A DNA stretch of 8,284 nucleotides from Candidatus Roizmanbacteria bacterium (GTDB lineage: Bacteria > Patescibacteriota > Microgenomatia > UBA1406 > GWC2-37-13), in NCBI GenBank assembly GCA_024653985.1, contig JANLIS010000112.1, positions 1 through 8,284 on the forward strand, written 5' to 3'. A program made the position numbers and the translations under genes. The notes under the pieces are model-generated. The model saw only the letters and a list, made by a program, of their open reading frames with translations, was not told where the DNA came from and ran no database searches. Below are positions 7,323-8,284 of this stretch, piece after piece; positions within the stretch are counted from its first letter, which is position 1; each line of letters starts with the position of its first letter.

Positions 7323-7352
7323 TTGGGAAGAATTGGGTCTAGGTTGTATAAT
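7323..7352 (+). promoter_or_regulatory. GT2 promoter, probably leaderless
   Basis: A -35-like TTGGGA (7323-7328) and a perfect -10 TATAAT (7347-7352) are 18 bp apart. The -10 box ends 7 bases before the ATG at 7360, so the transcript should begin at or just before the start codon. The GGAG at 7355-7358 is too close to the ATG to serve as a ribosome-binding site and would itself be largely outside the transcript. Confidence 0.6.
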
Positions 7353-7359
7353 ATGGAGC

Positions 7360-8130
7360 ATGAGCGCGAAACTATCGGTTTTGATGATCACAAAAAATGC
7401 GGCAGAAACTTTGGAAAAGTCATTGGCCTCGATCAAAAAGATCGCTGATGAAATCATCATCGTTGACAGCATGTCAACTGACAGGACGGTTGAAATCGCC
7501 AAAAATTACCTGGCCAAAGTTTATGTCAAAGAATTTACCGATATCGGAAGGCAGAGGATATTCGGGCTTTCAAAGGCAAAGGGTAAGTGGGTTCTGATCC
7601 TGGACTGTGATGAGATAGTCTCTGAAAGATTGATGAATGAGATCAAATCAAAGATTGATAATAATAGAATAAAGATTAATGGTTACTATATTCCTTATCA
7701 AAATTTCTTCTTGGATAAACCGCTCCAGTTCGGAGGCGAGGATTATAAAATGCTCAGACTCTTTAGACGTGTCAAATTATCCATCAAACCATCGCTTGTT
7801 CATAACAGGATTGAGGTAAAGGAGCAAAAAACCGGATACCTGAAAGGGAAGATATTTCATCATTCCTATCGTTCCATCTTCCAAATGTTTATAAAGTTCA
7901 CCGACTATGGAGTAAGAATGGCCAAGGAAAAATATTTGGCCGGTGAAAGGTCCTCATTCAGAAAAATATTTTTGAATCCCCCTCATATGTTTTGGGCAAG
8001 GTTTATAGAGGACAAGGGATTTGAGGACGGATTATTTCGGATACCATTAGATCTGGGATTTGCGTATATGGAATTTATTACTTACATATTTTTATTCATT
8101 TTAAATATCAAAAATAAAAAATCAAAATGA
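7360..8130 (+). CDS. Family 2 glycosyltransferase, WaaE/KdtX-like
   Basis: This 256-residue GT-A fold enzyme transfers a sugar from a nucleotide-sugar donor at the cytoplasmic face of the membrane. The N-terminus KLSVLMITKNAAETLEKSL is the typical first strand and helix. VDSMSTDRT (35-43) is the nucleotide-binding turn with Asp36, and LDCDE (81-85) gives the DxD-type metal site. The pattern resembles the WaaE/KdtX branch of GT2 (lipopolysaccharide-core-type glucosyltransferases), but the acceptor here is unknown. The C-terminal region ends in a hydrophobic stretch (about 233-250) and a lysine-rich tail, consistent with membrane association. The frame stays open upstream to 7138, but that part is out of family and overlaps the divergent GT-C gene. 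The start at 7360 fits the family and the promoter. Its stop overlaps the next gene by ATGA, indicating one operon. Confidence 0.9.
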   Translation: MSAKLSVLMITKNAAETLEKSLASIKKIADEIIIVDSMSTDRTVEIAKNYLAKVYVKEFTDIGRQRIFGLSKAKGKWVLILDCDEIVSERLMNEIKSKIDNNRIKINGYYIPYQNFFLDKPLQFGGEDYKMLRLFRRVKLSIKPSLVHNRIEVKEQKTGYLKGKIFHHSYRSIFQMFIKFTDYGVRMAKEKYLAGERSSFRKIFLNPPHMFWARFIEDKGFEDGLFRIPLDLGFAYMEFITYIFLFILNIKNKKSK

Positions 8131-8284
8131 CAAATTTAAATTCAAAAATTGGATTTGTATTTGTCCTGTATAAAACACCTCTATCAGAAATAAAAAGACT
8201 GGAAAAAGAAGTTAAAAATTTAAAAATAATTGATTATCGATTATATTTTATCGATAACTCAGAAAGTGGCCAGGGTTTTGCAGC
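8127..8284 (+). CDS. Family 2 glycosyltransferase, rhamnosyltransferase-like, 5' part (runs off the end)
   Basis: The start ATG overlaps the stop of the preceding gene (ATGA, 8127-8130), so the two are probably translationally coupled. The 52 visible codons begin MTNLNSKIGFVFVLYKTP, the first strand of a GT-A fold with the short turn typical of rhamnosyl/WcaE-like GT2 enzymes. They continue through a charged helix to YFIDNSESGQGFAA, where the Asp-Asn pair corresponds to the nucleotide-binding turn. The metal site and acceptor region lie beyond the window. No ribosome-binding site is visible. Confidence 0.75.
   Translation, partial: MTNLNSKIGFVFVLYKTPLSEIKRLEKEVKNLKIIDYRLYFIDNSESGQGFA

Noticed and set aside
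7138..7359. Upstream extension of the GT2 gene to an ATG at 7138
   Set aside because: The extension overlaps the divergent GT-C gene and repeat B, does not resemble GT2 N-termini, and the start at 7360 has a promoter placed right before it.

Overview
The window looks like part of the chromosome of a Candidate Phyla Radiation (Patescibacteria) bacterium, possibly of the Microgenomates group. The evidence is a divergent 16S rRNA 3' part with several substitutions at normally invariant positions, AT-rich genes, a near absence of Shine-Dalgarno sequences, and a set of surface and glycan genes with no phage or plasmid genes. The group assignment is an inference from the look of the sequence; no tree could be built.

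Layout. Positions 1-878 hold the 3' part of the 16S rRNA gene (+). No tRNA, 23S or 5S follows it. Type I signal peptidase lepB (1004-1573, -) converges on the 16S. A 60-bp divergent promoter region separates lepB from a tRNA-Val(CAC) gene (1634-1707, +). Four bases after the tRNA begins a membrane-anchored phosphodiester glycosidase (1712-2890, +). It converges with a minus-strand gene group of four. The group's promoter-proximal gene encodes an approximately 880-residue surface protein that joins a GH43-like beta-propeller to an LCAT-like lipase/acyltransferase (to 3312). Three tiny membrane-protein genes follow it, overlapping by 4 bases or separated by 1-2 bases: 66, 30 and 38 codons. Next upstream is a polytopic GT-C type glycosyltransferase (6087-7202, -). 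Divergent from it is a family 2 glycosyltransferase (7360-8130, +), overlapped by ATGA with a second family 2 glycosyltransferase that runs off the end.

Together the genes suggest envelope building and processing: export (LepB), surface glycan synthesis (GT-C and two GT2) and surface glycan or lipid trimming (phosphodiester glycosidase, propeller-lipase). Non-coding structure is rich. A pair of about 66-bp direct repeats, each with four tandem nonamers, brackets the GT-C gene. Two palindromic REP-like elements are present. One sits just upstream of the lipase gene, and the other is inserted in frame inside the GT-C coding sequence. Several genes appear to be expressed from leaderless or nearly leaderless transcripts.
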